Assembly (NCBI GenBank): GCA_028690155.1
Contig: JAQVBU010000001.1
Location: 204,242-268,241, forward strand
Source: Alphaproteobacteria bacterium
GTDB lineage: Bacteria > Pseudomonadota > Alphaproteobacteria > UBA9219
Direction of reading: 5' to 3'
DNA length: 64,000 nucleotides
The notes beneath the pieces were generated by a model. That model saw nothing but the letters and a program-made list of their open reading frames with translations, did no database searches and had not been told where the DNA came from. Positions 44,407-53,372 of this stretch are shown in pieces. Position numbers and translations under genes: made by a program. The stretch's first letter is position 1, and each line of letters begins with the position of its first letter.

Positions 44407-44634
44407 ATGTTTCTTTCTCGCTCAAGCATAGATGTTTTGAAGGACCTTATCGAAAACCGCCTCGCGATCATGAGCATCGGCGATCAGGACGATTTGCGTG
44501 AAAAGCTGACGTTGAAGCGGGCGTTGATCGAACTTCAAAACAACGGAGAAATTCCAGCCCATATTCTTGGTGACTTTGCTGATATTCCACGTCGTGGTCG
44601 CCGCCGTAAAGTCGGCTTGCTGCAAAGCGCTTAG
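44407..44634 (+). CDS. small hypothetical protein, 75 residues
   Basis: ATG 44407 follows GGAGAAAAAAG, an excellent ribosome site, and an AT-rich upstream region (44300-44400). The protein is soluble, helical, with a basic tail (PRRGRRRKVG). It ends 195 bases before the cpoB gene. Function unknown; a nucleic-acid-binding role is possible from the basic tail. Confidence 0.75.
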   Translation: MFLSRSSIDVLKDLIENRLAIMSIGDQDDLREKLTLKRALIELQNNGEIPAHILGDFADIPRRGRRRKVGLLQSA

Positions 44635-44829
44635 GATTAAGTCCACGTGAGGGCCCCCGTGGGTGGGAGAGGCCTTTGCGGGTGCTCCTTAAAAAAGGCG
44701 AAAGGCACAGGCGGCGAGGGCGTTTTAGGGCTGACGTTTCATACATTGAGTGATACACTCGCCTTCCAAGGTGCGCGCCGCTTTAAGCGCCGCGTGCTTC
44801 CCTCGATCCTGTTGAGCCCCTTGTTTCCT

Positions 44830-45600
44830 ATGAAAAAAGCCATCCTTTTTTTGTTGCCCTGCGTCGTGGCCTTCGCGGCCGCGCCGACGTTGGCCGCAAG
44901 CCCGACGGCGAACGAACTTCGCCTTTCCTCTCAAGAAGAAGAACTTCGCGCCCTCAACGGTCGGCTCGAGGAGATGGAGTTCTCGATTCACAAGTTGGAT
45001 ACGGCGATGCAGCGTCTTCAGAGCGACGTTGAGCAGCGTTTAAAGAAGATCGAGGCCCAAATTGAAACGACGACGCCTCTCGAAAAAGGCGCGGCGGAGG
45101 GCAAGACGGAAGGGACGCTAGGCGTCCTTAAGCTGCGTGACGGGAAGGTGACCGACTCTGTGAACCAGCCCAGCGCGCCGTCTCTTCCGCCGGTTTCCGA
45201 AGGCTATGGCCTAACGCCTCAAGAACAATATGAGCGGGCGTTTAATTTCCTTCGTGAGGCTAACTATAAAGAGGCGCAGGACGCATTCCGGGCTTTTATT
45301 GATAAAAACCCGAACGACAAACTTCTGGATAACGCCAAGTATTGGTACGCCGAAACGCTTTACGTGCGCGCCCGGTTTGAAGAGGCGGCCGTGGCTTTTG
45401 CGGACGCCTATCAACAAAACCCTAAAGGAGCCAAGGCGCCGGACAGCTTGTTGAAGCTTGGGATGTCGCTGGAGGCTTTGAAGAAAACGGGGGACGCGTG
45501 CGTAACCTTCAATGAATTGAAGAACAAGTATCCCAATGCCTCGCCCACCATTAAAACCCGGGCAAGGGAAGAGCGCGCGAAGCTGAAATGTCCGAACTAG
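44830..45600 (+). CDS. cpoB: Tol-Pal associated periplasmic protein CpoB (YbgF)
   Basis: The 256-residue protein starts with a signal peptide (MKKAILFLLPCVVAFAAAPTLAA), then an N-terminal coiled coil (SQEEELRALNGRLEEMEFSIHKLDTAMQRL) and C-terminal TPR repeats (YERAFNFLREANYKEAQDAFRAFIDKNP and following). This is the CpoB arrangement; it links cell-wall synthesis with outer-membrane constriction. Start ATG 44830 is used; the longer frame from 44647 has no support. It overlaps tilS by 13 bases. tol and pal genes are not adjacent upstream, in contrast to the usual order. Confidence 0.92.
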   Translation: MKKAILFLLPCVVAFAAAPTLAASPTANELRLSSQEEELRALNGRLEEMEFSIHKLDTAMQRLQSDVEQRLKKIEAQIETTTPLEKGAAEGKTEGTLGVLKLRDGKVTDSVNQPSAPSLPPVSEGYGLTPQEQYERAFNFLREANYKEAQDAFRAFIDKNPNDKLLDNAKYWYAETLYVRARFEEAAVAFADAYQQNPKGAKAPDSLLKLGMSLEALKKTGDACVTFNELKNKYPNASPTIKTRAREERAKLKCPN

Positions 45601-46841
45601 CGTTGGCGGCGGAGGATTTTGCGCGCCTGATGGAGTCCTTTGACTCGGTCGCGCCGCGCGTGGCTTTGGCCGTGTCCGGCGGCCCCGACAGCATGGCCTT
45701 GGCTTTTTGCGCGCAACGATGGAGAAAGAGTTCCTGCGTGGCGTTGATTGTCGAACACGGCTTACGTGAAGAATCGGCTGAGGAAGCGGCTACAGTGCAG
45801 CGGCGGCTCAAAGCGATGGGCATCGACGCTGAGATTTTGCCGTGGCATCACGAGGACAGCCTTGTGCGTGTGCACGAAGCCGCGCGACGCGCTCGATACG
45901 ACTTGTTGACCTCGGCATGCCGTCGTTTGGGGGCCGGGGATTTGTTGATGGCGCATCATAGGGGCGATCAGGCGGAAACCGTACTGATGCGCCTGGCCAA
46001 GGGAAGTGGGCTTGATGGCTTGGCGGGCATCGATCCGTGTCTTGTGCGCGACGGAATACGGATTCTTCGGCCTTTTCTGACGATTCCAAGAGCGCGGCTT
46101 GAGGCGACGTGCCGCGCCGCGAACATTGCGGTGGTGCATGATCCCAGCAACGCCTCGGAAAAGTACGCGCGCGGCCGGCTGCGCAAAGTGGCGCCTCTTT
46201 TGGAGCGCGAAGGGTTTACCGAGGATCGTTTGATCGCGTTGCGTACGCATGCACGCGACGCGCGCGAGGCGCTGGAGATTATGACGCGGGATTTTTTGGC
46301 GCGATCGGGACGTGTTTGTCCGGGTGGCGTCGTTTGTGTGGCGCGCGACGCTTTGGCGACCGCGCCGCGTGCGGTGGCGTTGCGGGCGTTACGCGCTTCT
46401 TTGCGCTATGTCCACGAGGGTCCTTATCCCCCGTCCTACGATGCGCTGGAGGCGTTGCTTGCGGCGGCATGGGGGGACGCGCCGACATGGGGGCGGACCG
46501 TTCATGGGTGCATGATTTCGGCCTCGAGTAAGTCCTTGCGTTTTTTCCGGGAATTGGCCGCTGTGAGCGAAAGGGTGCCGTTGTCAGCGGGGCAGTCGGT
46601 CTTGTGGGACGATCGATGGCTTGTCTCGTCGCGGACGCTCTCCGGCGTCGTGCGCCCTTTGGGCGTCGTTTCGCATGCGGTTTGTGATGCTGTGGCCCCA
46701 GACTTGCGCGCTCGCGTGCCTTGGGGTCGTGCGCGGGCAACGCTTCCGTCCTTGTGGGACGGCGATACGCTTTTGGCGGTGCCGTCTTTCGATTCCGCCG
46801 CGCCCCTAAGCGCGGTTTATGTAAAACAGACCTTTCCCTGA
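45588..46841 (+). CDS. tilS: tRNA(Ile)-lysidine synthase
   Basis: The 417-residue ATP-dependent ligase puts lysine on C34 of tRNA-Ile(CAU). The PP-loop SGGPDS is at residues 30-35, and the N-domain GxHxxDQAET-like HHRGDQAETVLMRLAKGSGLDGL is at about 124-148. The C-terminal half is variable, as usual. It overlaps cpoB by 13 bases. In most Alphaproteobacteria ftsH follows tilS; here a pseudokinase gene does, a local order change. Confidence 0.94.
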   Translation: MSELALAAEDFARLMESFDSVAPRVALAVSGGPDSMALAFCAQRWRKSSCVALIVEHGLREESAEEAATVQRRLKAMGIDAEILPWHHEDSLVRVHEAARRARYDLLTSACRRLGAGDLLMAHHRGDQAETVLMRLAKGSGLDGLAGIDPCLVRDGIRILRPFLTIPRARLEATCRAANIAVVHDPSNASEKYARGRLRKVAPLLEREGFTEDRLIALRTHARDAREALEIMTRDFLARSGRVCPGGVVCVARDALATAPRAVALRALRASLRYVHEGPYPPSYDALEALLAAAWGDAPTWGRTVHGCMISASSKSLRFFRELAAVSERVPLSAGQSVLWDDRWLVSSRTLSGVVRPLGVVSHAVCDAVAPDLRARVPWGRARATLPSLWDGDTLLAVPSFDSAAPLSAVYVKQTFP

Positions 46842-46895
46842 AGCGGAAAAATGATTTAAACTTGCGCTCCTCTTTCTGACTCGCCGACTGACTCT

Positions 46896-48926
46896 ATGGC
46901 CTACGACGACCAAAAAAAATCTTCTTCCAATGGGATCCTTCTGGGAGGCCGGCTCGAGATTTTTCCTTCCAAGCCCCTTCCGGATCTCGATAGCCCCGGA
47001 GGCCCGGCTTTTGTGGCGCGCTTCCGTGGCGACGCCGCGTCGAGCCTTTACGCGATCGTGTGCGATTCCAAGATTCCGCCCCGCTTCGAATCGGTTCCCT
47101 CAATGCGGAACGTCGATAACCGTGGCGTGCTCCCCTTCGTGGAAGGCGGCGTCATACCGTGGAAAGGCGAATCAAACGCTTACGCGCTTGTGTATCAGAA
47201 ACCGACCGCTCCGCGGATGATGACCTCGTTGGACGAAGTGCGCCCCCCTCTCGGCGAAGACGCGACAAATCGCTTCTTCATTGCGCCCATGATCGATGCG
47301 TTGATGACCCTTAGCAACATGGGCCTCGTTCACAACGCCATTCGGCCGACAAACATTTTTTGGCGCATTGGCACCGCATCGATCCCCCAGCTTGGCGAAT
47401 GTCTGTCGTCTCCGGCGGGCTTTGGCCAGCCCGTTCTTTTCGAGCCGCCTTCTCGCGCGCGCGCCATGCCCTTTGGTCGGGGCGTGGGCGTTTATGCCGA
47501 CGATTGCTACGCTTTCGGCATTACCTTGGCGCTCCTTGTTCTCGGGCGCAACCCGCTTCAAGGGCTGAGCGACAAGGAGATCATTGATCTTAAGCTGCAA
47601 AAAGGAAGCTTTGGCGCGGTGATCGGAAACAGCCGATTGTTGCCGACGCACATCGAAATTTTGCGAGGCCTTCTGGCCGATGACCCCGCGCAGCGGTGGA
47701 CTCCAAACGATTTGGAGCAATGGCTTGGCGGGCGGCGCATGACGTTGAAGAGCTCGGACGCCGGCCGTCGTGCGTCGCGCCTTTTCTCCTTCCTTGGCAA
47801 AGAATACTGGCAGATCGCCCCGCTGGCCGAGGCCTTTGCGTCTAATCCATCCGAGGCGACGAAGGTTATTGAGAACGAATCGCTTAACAAATGGCTGCGC
47901 CGCGCGTTAAACGGCAACGACCTGGCCCACACGATTGAAGATGTCGTCAATGAGCTTAAACAAAGCGGCAAGGCGGCGCATTACGAAGACCAGTTGGTCG
48001 CTCAAGTCTGTATCATTCTCGATCATTCAGCCCCCATTCGATACCGGGGGTTGTCGGTGCTTCCGGCCGGCGTTCCTGCGCTTTTGGTCAATGCCCTTTC
48101 GGGGGGCTGCGACATTCAGGTCTTATCCGAGATTATCGCAGGGCCTTTCGTGTCGCTGTGGATTCACATGCAGGGCGAAAAGCGGACGGACTATGTCACG
48201 CTTGGGCAGATGTTCGATCGTATCCGTAATGTGATTGAAAAGGGCTCAATCGGGAACGGTATCGAGAGGGCTCTTTACGAATCGAATCCGGGCCTGCCTT
48301 GTCTCAGCCCTCTCGTGCGGGATCAGTTCGTCACGGCCCCCAAAAAACTTTTGGAAGCGCTCGAACGTGTGGCGGCGCGCGGCAATCAGGGGCGCGAGCC
48401 GATGGATCGGCACATCGCCGCTTTTCTTATTGTGCGCGAAAGACGAGGAAATTCCGCCTTTTCTTCATTGAGCGGCCCTGAAGATTTGTTGAATCGAAAG
48501 ATGGCGCTTTTAACAGTTTTTGCTGAGCTTCAGTACAAGTATGGCCCGGAGAATCTGCCGCACCTTGCCTCGTGGCTTTCTTCCGTGGTCGATCCCGCTT
48601 TGCAGCGGTTTTTCAGCAAGACGTTGCGTGAGGCCAAAAAGAAACGCGCCAAGGATCTTGTCGCTGCGGGCGATTTGTCCGCTCTGCTTCAGCTTATCGA
48701 CAATCCGGTTACGATCGAGAGGGATCAAAAAGACTTTATTGCGGCACGACTTCTTTATTTGAACATCCAAAAAGAAATTATCGGCCTTGAGGCGAAAAAC
48801 AAGAACCGGGATGACATTGCGCGTAAGATCGGGCGTCCCACCGCCGTGACAATCAGCAGTTTTTTGGCGGTTGTCCTGATAAGCGCGGCGGTTTTGCGCG
48901 CCTTTTTCTCAGTTTTGATGCGTTAG
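46896..48926 (+). CDS. membrane-anchored protein-kinase-fold protein, likely pseudokinase
   Basis: The 676-residue protein starts with a kinase-like fold (residues about 15-290). The lysine normally in VAIK is missing (LYAIVCDSK), the HRD loop is HNAIRPTN (residues 146-153) with Ala 148 for catalytic Asp, and DFG is replaced by LGEC (166-169). The F-helix DDCYAFG (202-208) is kept. Residues 290-640 form a long helical region. A single C-terminal transmembrane helix (about 649-671) ends the protein, placing the kinase fold in the cytoplasm. It follows tilS by 54 bases and is followed by a 71-bp tandem repeat array. No known name; a scaffold or regulator is likely. Confidence 0.88.
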   Translation: MAYDDQKKSSSNGILLGGRLEIFPSKPLPDLDSPGGPAFVARFRGDAASSLYAIVCDSKIPPRFESVPSMRNVDNRGVLPFVEGGVIPWKGESNAYALVYQKPTAPRMMTSLDEVRPPLGEDATNRFFIAPMIDALMTLSNMGLVHNAIRPTNIFWRIGTASIPQLGECLSSPAGFGQPVLFEPPSRARAMPFGRGVGVYADDCYAFGITLALLVLGRNPLQGLSDKEIIDLKLQKGSFGAVIGNSRLLPTHIEILRGLLADDPAQRWTPNDLEQWLGGRRMTLKSSDAGRRASRLFSFLGKEYWQIAPLAEAFASNPSEATKVIENESLNKWLRRALNGNDLAHTIEDVVNELKQSGKAAHYEDQLVAQVCIILDHSAPIRYRGLSVLPAGVPALLVNALSGGCDIQVLSEIIAGPFVSLWIHMQGEKRTDYVTLGQMFDRIRNVIEKGSIGNGIERALYESNPGLPCLSPLVRDQFVTAPKKLLEALERVAARGNQGREPMDRHIAAFLIVRERRGNSAFSSLSGPEDLLNRKMALLTVFAELQYKYGPENLPHLASWLSSVVDPALQRFFSKTLREAKKKRAKDLVAAGDLSALLQLIDNPVTIERDQKDFIAARLLYLNIQKEIIGLEAKNKNRDDIARKIGRPTAVTISSFLAVVLISAAVLRAFFSVLMR

Positions 48927-48927
48927 A

Positions 48928-49188
48928 GCCGATCGTGATAAGGTTGGCGTCTTTTAACGACAACCGTTCACGTGAATCGGCTCGCTCATCAAACTAACGC
49001 CGATCGTGATAAGGTTGGCGTCTTTTAACGACAACCATTCACGTGAATCGGCTCGCTCATCAAACTAACGCCGATCGTGATAAGGTTGGCGTCTTTTAAC
49101 GACAACCGTTCACGTGAATCGGCTCGCTCATCAAACTAACGCCGATCGTGATAAGGTTGGCGTCTTTTAACGACAACCATTCACGTGA
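48928..49188. repeat. 71-bp tandem repeats, 3.7 copies, palindromic units
   Basis: Units begin at 48928, 48999, 49070 and 49141 (last cut at 49188), each 71 bp and almost identical. A G/A difference at one position alternates G, A, G, A, implying a 142-bp duplication. Each unit can fold from GCCGAT to ATCGGC with inner GGTTG/AACC and GTC/GAC pairs, and holds the palindrome TTCACGTGAA (TTCACGTGAC in the cut last copy). It starts two bases past the pseudokinase stop. No spacers, so it is not a CRISPR array. Confidence 0.9.
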
Positions 49189-49280
49189 CCAAACGCCACA
49201 GGCGTTTGGCGCGTAGCAGGGCCAAAGCCCTGCGAAGTGCGAGCCTTGCGAGGATAAAAACAGGGCTAACACCTGTTTTT
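49189..49280 (+). terminator. stacked hairpins ending in a Rho-independent terminator
   Basis: After the repeats come CCAAACGCC/GGCGTTTGG (49189-49209), GCAGGGC/GCCCTGC (49216-49233) and AAAAACAGG/CCTGTTTTT (49256-49280, loop GCTAACA). The last one is a strong bidirectional terminator. Three successive stems in under 100 bases suggest either stacked transcription stop signals or a structured RNA tail. Confidence 0.75.
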
Positions 49281-49324
49281 ACAATAGGCTTGGCAATCAA
49301 AGAGCGGGTCGGATTTCGGCAGGA

Positions 49325-49645
49325 TTAATCCCAATGGCCGGGCACAAAAGTCCATCCGTAAATGTGGCGGACCCAGCGGGCCGTCGTCCAGACGGCTGTG
49401 GGATGGGGTCGTTCCAATACAGCGCCGGGGATCCAGACAAACGAATCGCCGGTCCCCGGGGCCCAGTAGCCCGGTCGCCAGAATGTATTGATGGGGTCGG
49501 CGAGTTGAGGCAGAAGCGTTTCGGGCGTGCCCGGGGGTTCCGGATAAGTGCCAAGGGCTTCCTTGTACACAGGAATGTTTTGGCAAGCCCCGGTGAGAAG
49601 GACGCCGAGCAGAGCAGAGGGAAGAAGAAAGCGCGTCGCCGTCAT
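49325..49645 (-). CDS. small outer-membrane lipoprotein with WxPGxW repeats
   Basis: The 106-residue protein has a signal peptide with lipobox LTGAC (Cys 21) and Trp/Pro/Gly-rich motifs WRPGYWAPG, WIPGAVL and FVPGHW. These repeats are of the YXWXPGXW kind of exported lipoproteins. It is translationally coupled to purS (ATGA at 49642), a strange partner; in the usual order purQ would be there. It has its own C-terminal end near the terminator region. Function unknown; cell envelope. Confidence 0.8.
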   Translation of the reverse strand: MTATRFLLPSALLGVLLTGACQNIPVYKEALGTYPEPPGTPETLLPQLADPINTFWRPGYWAPGTGDSFVWIPGAVLERPHPTAVWTTARWVRHIYGWTFVPGHWD

Positions 49646-49884
49646 TCCAAAATCGTTACGGTAAAGTTTTCGATAACAAGGTTTGCGAGAAGCTTCTCGG
49701 CCATAAGGGTCGCCGCGTCACGCGCGCGAGCCGGGTCCGTCTCTGCAAGGTCGAGAAGAATAACTTTGCCCGCGCGGACGTCGCGCACTCCCGAGAACCC
49801 AAGGGTGCCGAGCGCTTGGCCGATGGCTTTTCCTTGAGGATCGAGCACGCCTTCCTTGAGCATGACATCAACGCGGACTTTCAT
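49642..49884 (-). CDS. purS: phosphoribosylformylglycinamidine synthase subunit PurS
   Basis: The 80-residue protein is the small subunit of the PurLQS FGAM synthase complex in purine synthesis; it helps transfer ammonia between PurQ and PurL. Sequence matches the compact PurS fold ([26 protein letters not shown] then [11 protein letters not shown]). It overlaps purC by four bases upstream and the lipoprotein gene downstream. PurQ is expected right after PurS in most Alphaproteobacteria, but it is missing here. Confidence 0.94.
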   Translation of the reverse strand: MKVRVDVMLKEGVLDPQGKAIGQALGTLGFSGVRDVRAGKVILLDLAETDPARARDAATLMAEKLLANLVIENFTVTILE

Positions 49885-50642
49885 GATTTTTTCCCTTCCG
49901 GTTTGGCTGGGGTGGCCGATTCAGGCAGGATCCCCAAACGCCGAGCGACTTCTTGGTAGGCTTCTTCGACCCGTCCAAGATCGCAGCGAAAGCGATCCAT
50001 GTCCATTTTTTCGTTTGTTTTAATGTCCCACAAACGGCAGTTATCGGGGCTGATTTCATCGGTGAGGACGATGCGAAGCTCGTCATTTTCCCAAAGACGG
50101 CCGAATTCAAGCCGGAAATCGACAAGCCGGACGCCAATGCCGAGGAACAGTCCGGACAGATAATCGTTGACGCGTAGCGAAAGCGCCATGATTTCATCAA
50201 TCTCATAAGGGCTGGCCCAGCCGAATGCGGTGATGTGCTCGTCCGAGACGAGGGGGTCTTCGAGATCGTCTTTTTTATAATAGAATTCAACGATTGACCG
50301 TGGAAGGACCGAGCCTTCCGGCAGTCCAAGGCGCTGCGACAACGAACCCGCTACGACGTTGCGTACGACGACACGCAGGGGGATAATCTCCGCTTCTCGG
50401 ATCAGCTGTTCGCGCATGTTCAGGCGGCGCACGAAATGCGTCGGCACGCCGATTTCGCCGAGTCGGCTCATCAGATATTCCGAGATGCGGTTATTCAGGA
50501 CGCCTTTGCCTGTGATGGTGCCCTTTTTTTTGCTGTGCCAAGCAACGGTGTCGTCCTTGAAATATTGGACGAGCGTGCCGGGTTCAGGGCCTTCGTATAA
50601 GACCTTAGCCTTACCCTCGAAAATCCGGCGTCGGCGGCCCAT
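49881..50642 (-). CDS. purC: SAICAR synthetase
   Basis: The 253-residue enzyme condenses CAIR with aspartate using ATP (step of IMP synthesis). Family motifs are the start [51 protein letters not shown] and [12 protein letters not shown]. The C-terminal extension is typical. ATG 50642 is used (GAGA upstream), but ATG 50654 is also possible. It is co-transcribed with purS (ATGA overlap at 49881). Confidence 0.95.
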   Translation of the reverse strand: MGRRRRIFEGKAKVLYEGPEPGTLVQYFKDDTVAWHSKKKGTITGKGVLNNRISEYLMSRLGEIGVPTHFVRRLNMREQLIREAEIIPLRVVVRNVVAGSLSQRLGLPEGSVLPRSIVEFYYKKDDLEDPLVSDEHITAFGWASPYEIDEIMALSLRVNDYLSGLFLGIGVRLVDFRLEFGRLWENDELRIVLTDEISPDNCRLWDIKTNEKMDMDRFRCDLGRVEEAYQEVARRLGILPESATPAKPEGKKS

Positions 50643-50805
50643 GTGAAATCTCATGACGTTTAAACCATGTCAAAAACCAGCTCCGCGTGCATGCGGAACA
50701 TCGCTGATTTTATAGCAAGACGGCTTTTTCAAAACAACGACTATAACTTTGGGCGTGCTTAATGCTATCAAGAGACAATTCAACGGGTTGATGGAGAGGT
50801 TAAGC

Positions 50806-51774
50806 ATGTTTCGTTGGGCAACCCTTTTAGGGCTTCTGGGGTTGGCGGTGGCTACGGCCCTGATCGTGTGGAGCGGCCTTGATCTTGTCTTGCAGGCGTT
50901 AACGCAGGCGGGATGGGGCCTTGTGGTCGTCGCTCTTTATAACGTGATCCCCTTGGCGGTTTCCAGCGAAGGTTGGCGTGTTTTGGTTCCGGGAAAGACC
51001 CGCTTGTCTTCTTTGCGGTTTGTTTACGTTATGTGGGTTCGCGCCGCCGTCAACAATTTAATGCCCGTGGCACGTATCGGCGGCGAAATTGCCGCGGTGC
51101 GCCTTCTGACCGCGTACGGTATGCGCAAGAATGCCGCTATTGCCATCACGTTGGTGGAATTGACGTTGTCCGTTGTGGCGGTTTTTCTTTGCGTCGGCTT
51201 CGGCGTTGTGCTGTTTGCGTTTTATGTAAACGATGAAAACACGACGATGCAGTTGGGGTGGGGCCTCGTGGTGTCGGCGCCGTTGATCGCGGCGTTCGCG
51301 CTTGTCCAGAGAATCGGGTTTTTCGGTCTTTTGGCGCGTCTGTTCCGGTTGGCCTTTCGCGAGAAATGGCGCGCGATGGCTGTGGGGAGCGCCGCGGCAC
51401 TCGACAGGGCGGTGAGTACGGTTTATCGCCGCCGTTGGCGCGTTCTTGTGTGTGGCGCGTCTCAATTTGCCGGGTGGGTTTTAGGGGCGGGCGAGATTTG
51501 GCTGGCGCTTTTTTTTGTGGGCCATCCTTTTTCGCTGTTGGAATCCTTTATGCTTGAATCGTTGATTCAGGGGGCCGCCAGCATGGCTTTTGCTGTGCCG
51601 GGCGCCTTAGGCGTGCAAGAGGCCGGTTTTCTGGTGTTCGGCGGCATGCTAGGGTTGCCCCGCGACGTTGCGGCGGCGTTGGCGGTCATTCGTCGGTGCC
51701 GCGATTTGATTTTTTATGCCCCGGCGCTTGTTGCTTGGCAGATCGAAGAAGGGAAAAAGTTGTTCGAACGATGA
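50806..51774 (+). CDS. UPF0104 / LPG-synthase TM-domain-like membrane protein
   Basis: The 322-residue protein has about eight transmembrane helices. Landmarks are RAAVNNLMPVARIGGEIAAVRLL (residues about 78-100), GVQEAGFL and FYAPALVAWQIEE near the end. The family holds the lipid-flipping half of MprF and HpnL-like proteins; which lipid is unknown. ATG 50806 is chosen because GGAGAGG lies six bases upstream; a TTG at 50749 adds 19 residues. Overlaps engB start by four bases (ATGA at 51771). A stand-alone DUF2156 catalytic part is found at 7863 but is far away. Confidence 0.85.
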   Translation: MFRWATLLGLLGLAVATALIVWSGLDLVLQALTQAGWGLVVVALYNVIPLAVSSEGWRVLVPGKTRLSSLRFVYVMWVRAAVNNLMPVARIGGEIAAVRLLTAYGMRKNAAIAITLVELTLSVVAVFLCVGFGVVLFAFYVNDENTTMQLGWGLVVSAPLIAAFALVQRIGFFGLLARLFRLAFREKWRAMAVGSAAALDRAVSTVYRRRWRVLVCGASQFAGWVLGAGEIWLALFFVGHPFSLLESFMLESLIQGAASMAFAVPGALGVQEAGFLVFGGMLGLPRDVAAALAVIRRCRDLIFYAPALVAWQIEEGKKLFER

Positions 51775-52400
51775 TCGATCAAGATCTCGATAAGGCTCGG
51801 AAATTTTTTGCGCGAGACTGCACTTTTGTGCGCGCCGTCTCCGATCCTGCGCAGTTTCCGGACGCTGTGCGACCGGAAGTCGCTTTTGTTGGGCGCTCGA
51901 ACGTCGGCAAGTCCTCCCTGATCAACGCGTTGACCGGGCGCAAGGGTTTGGCGCGGACTTCGAATACGCCCGGGCGGACACAGCAGATCATTTTCTTCGA
52001 TCTTGAGCAAACGATGATGCTGGTCGATTTGCCCGGCTATGGATACGCCAAGACCTCTCTTGTCGAAAAGAAGCGCTGGGAAGGTTTGATCAAGGCCTAT
52101 CTTAACAAACGCGAAACGTTGCGCGTGGTATGCCTTCTTCTCGACGGCAGGCATGAGGTCAAAGACAGCGATCTTGCCATGATGGATCAGCTGGATAAAG
52201 CGGCGGTTCTGTACAAGCTTATCCTGACCAAAATGGATCAGATCACCGACGCGGGCCGCGCGGCCCGTGTGGGCGAGGTTGACGCTCTTATCGCCAAGCA
52301 CCCGGCGGCACTTGCCGGGGTTTTGGAAACAAGCGCAGCCAAAAAAAAGGGGCTTGAAGCCCTTCGTCTCTTTTTATGTCAACAGTGTGGTGTGCTTTAA
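51771..52400 (+). CDS. engB: GTP-binding protein EngB (YihA/YsxC)
   Basis: The 209-residue essential GTPase helps assemble the 50S ribosomal subunit and affects cell division. G-motifs: GRSNVGKSS (G1), TPGRT (G2), DLPGYGYA (G3), TKMD (G4) and the SAAKKKG region (G5). ATG 51771 overlaps the upstream stop; the extended frame from 51696 overlaps the membrane protein and is not used. Family usual length 190-210. Confidence 0.95.
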   Translation: MIDQDLDKARKFFARDCTFVRAVSDPAQFPDAVRPEVAFVGRSNVGKSSLINALTGRKGLARTSNTPGRTQQIIFFDLEQTMMLVDLPGYGYAKTSLVEKKRWEGLIKAYLNKRETLRVVCLLLDGRHEVKDSDLAMMDQLDKAAVLYKLILTKMDQITDAGRAARVGEVDALIAKHPAALAGVLETSAAKKKGLEALRLFLCQQCGVL

Positions 52401-52404
52401 ACCA

Positions 52405-52716
52405 CTACCAGCCACCGACTCGTTGAAGGCTCCCGGCAAGGGGAACGCTCGACCGAATGGCGGCGATCGGCATCATGTCGTCCTCGCGAAGGCGGCTTAT
52501 GATGTCTTCCTCGCACGTAATGAGGACTTGGCCCAATGCGGTGATCGCGATCGAGGCGACTTTATCCTTTAGATCTTCTTCCTGAAGCCAACGGGAAACG
52601 TGGCCGACAAACGCTTCGGCTTGCGCACGGCGCACTTCGGCCTCTTTGCGGCGGGGAAGGTCTTCGTTTCCCGCCATCTGAAGCTCGATGAAATAACGAT
52701 GTGTGTCTTCGTGCAT
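52405..52716 (-). CDS. hypothetical protein, 103 residues
   Basis: The protein is soluble and acidic with no known motif; residues 55-95 read as an alternating beta/alpha unit (SIAITALGQVLITCEEDIISRLREDDMMPIAAI). ATG 52716 has GAGGTGG seven bases upstream, a strong site. It converges with engB with four bases between. A propeptide-inhibitor-like fold is imaginable but not supported. Confidence 0.7.
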   Translation of the reverse strand: MHEDTHRYFIELQMAGNEDLPRRKEAEVRRAQAEAFVGHVSRWLQEEDLKDKVASIAITALGQVLITCEEDIISRLREDDMMPIAAIRSSVPLAGSLQRVGGW

Positions 52717-52821
52717 AAAAAAACCACCTCGTTCAGGCCTTTTTCTTTATGTCGCTAAGACGCTTAAAAAACATTTAATATTAAGGTAATATGCAGACCT
52801 GTGCGCAGGGAAAAGACAAGT

Positions 52822-53370
52822 ATGGTTAAGATTGTAAAAACCCCGACAGTTCAGAGCCTTGGTGCGGCGGCGCTTCATTACCTTGAACGGTACGCGGCGT
52901 CCGAGGCCTCGTTGCGTCGGGTTTTAGTCAATCGAATTCGTCGTGCGGCGTTAAGCCACGCGGCGTTTGCGGCGGATGATGCGCGCCAAGAAGAACTTTA
53001 TCGCGCGATCGAGGTCCTTGTCGGCAAGTACAAAAAAATGGGCGTCATCAATGATGCGGCCTTTGCGGAAATGAAGGTCGGGAGTTTGCGGCGTCAGGGA
53101 AAATCGCGCCGGGCCATCGTTCAGAAGCTGGCGCAGCAAGGCGTGGCCGAGAGGCATGTGCGCCAGGCTTTGGCCGAGAAAGAAGAAGCGCTGGCGCCCG
53201 ATGAAGGGGATTTGCAGGCGGCGCGGGTTTTGGCCAAGCGCCGGCGGTTGGGTGTGTTTCGAACGAAGCCGTGCTGCGATGATGCGGCGCGCAAGGATTT
53301 GGCCGCCTTGGCGCGCGCCGGCTTTTCTTTGGATGTCGCCCGCCGTGCGCTGGCGGGCGAGGAGGATTGA
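52822..53370 (+). CDS. recX: regulatory protein RecX
   Basis: The 182-residue protein of the RecX family inhibits or tunes RecA. It shows the triple-helix repeats (AAALHYLERYAASEASLRRVLVNRIRR; NDAAFAEMKVGSLRRQGKSRRAIVQKLAQQGV; ARKDLAALARAGFSLDVARRALAG). ATG 52822 is preferred to GTG 52801. It is followed at once by a membrane protein gene, two bases after its stop. recA is not nearby. Confidence 0.87.
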   Translation: MVKIVKTPTVQSLGAAALHYLERYAASEASLRRVLVNRIRRAALSHAAFAADDARQEELYRAIEVLVGKYKKMGVINDAAFAEMKVGSLRRQGKSRRAIVQKLAQQGVAERHVRQALAEKEEALAPDEGDLQAARVLAKRRRLGVFRTKPCCDDAARKDLAALARAGFSLDVARRALAGEED

Positions 53371-53372
53371 TC

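Noticed and set aside
48928-49188. Possible CRISPR array
   Set aside because: Direct contiguous repeats of 71 bp with no unique spacers and no cas genes in the window.
7863-51774. DUF2156 protein and UPF0104 membrane protein as split halves of one MprF system
   Set aside because: They lie about 42 kb apart in different sequence contexts (island versus core), with no shared regulation visible.
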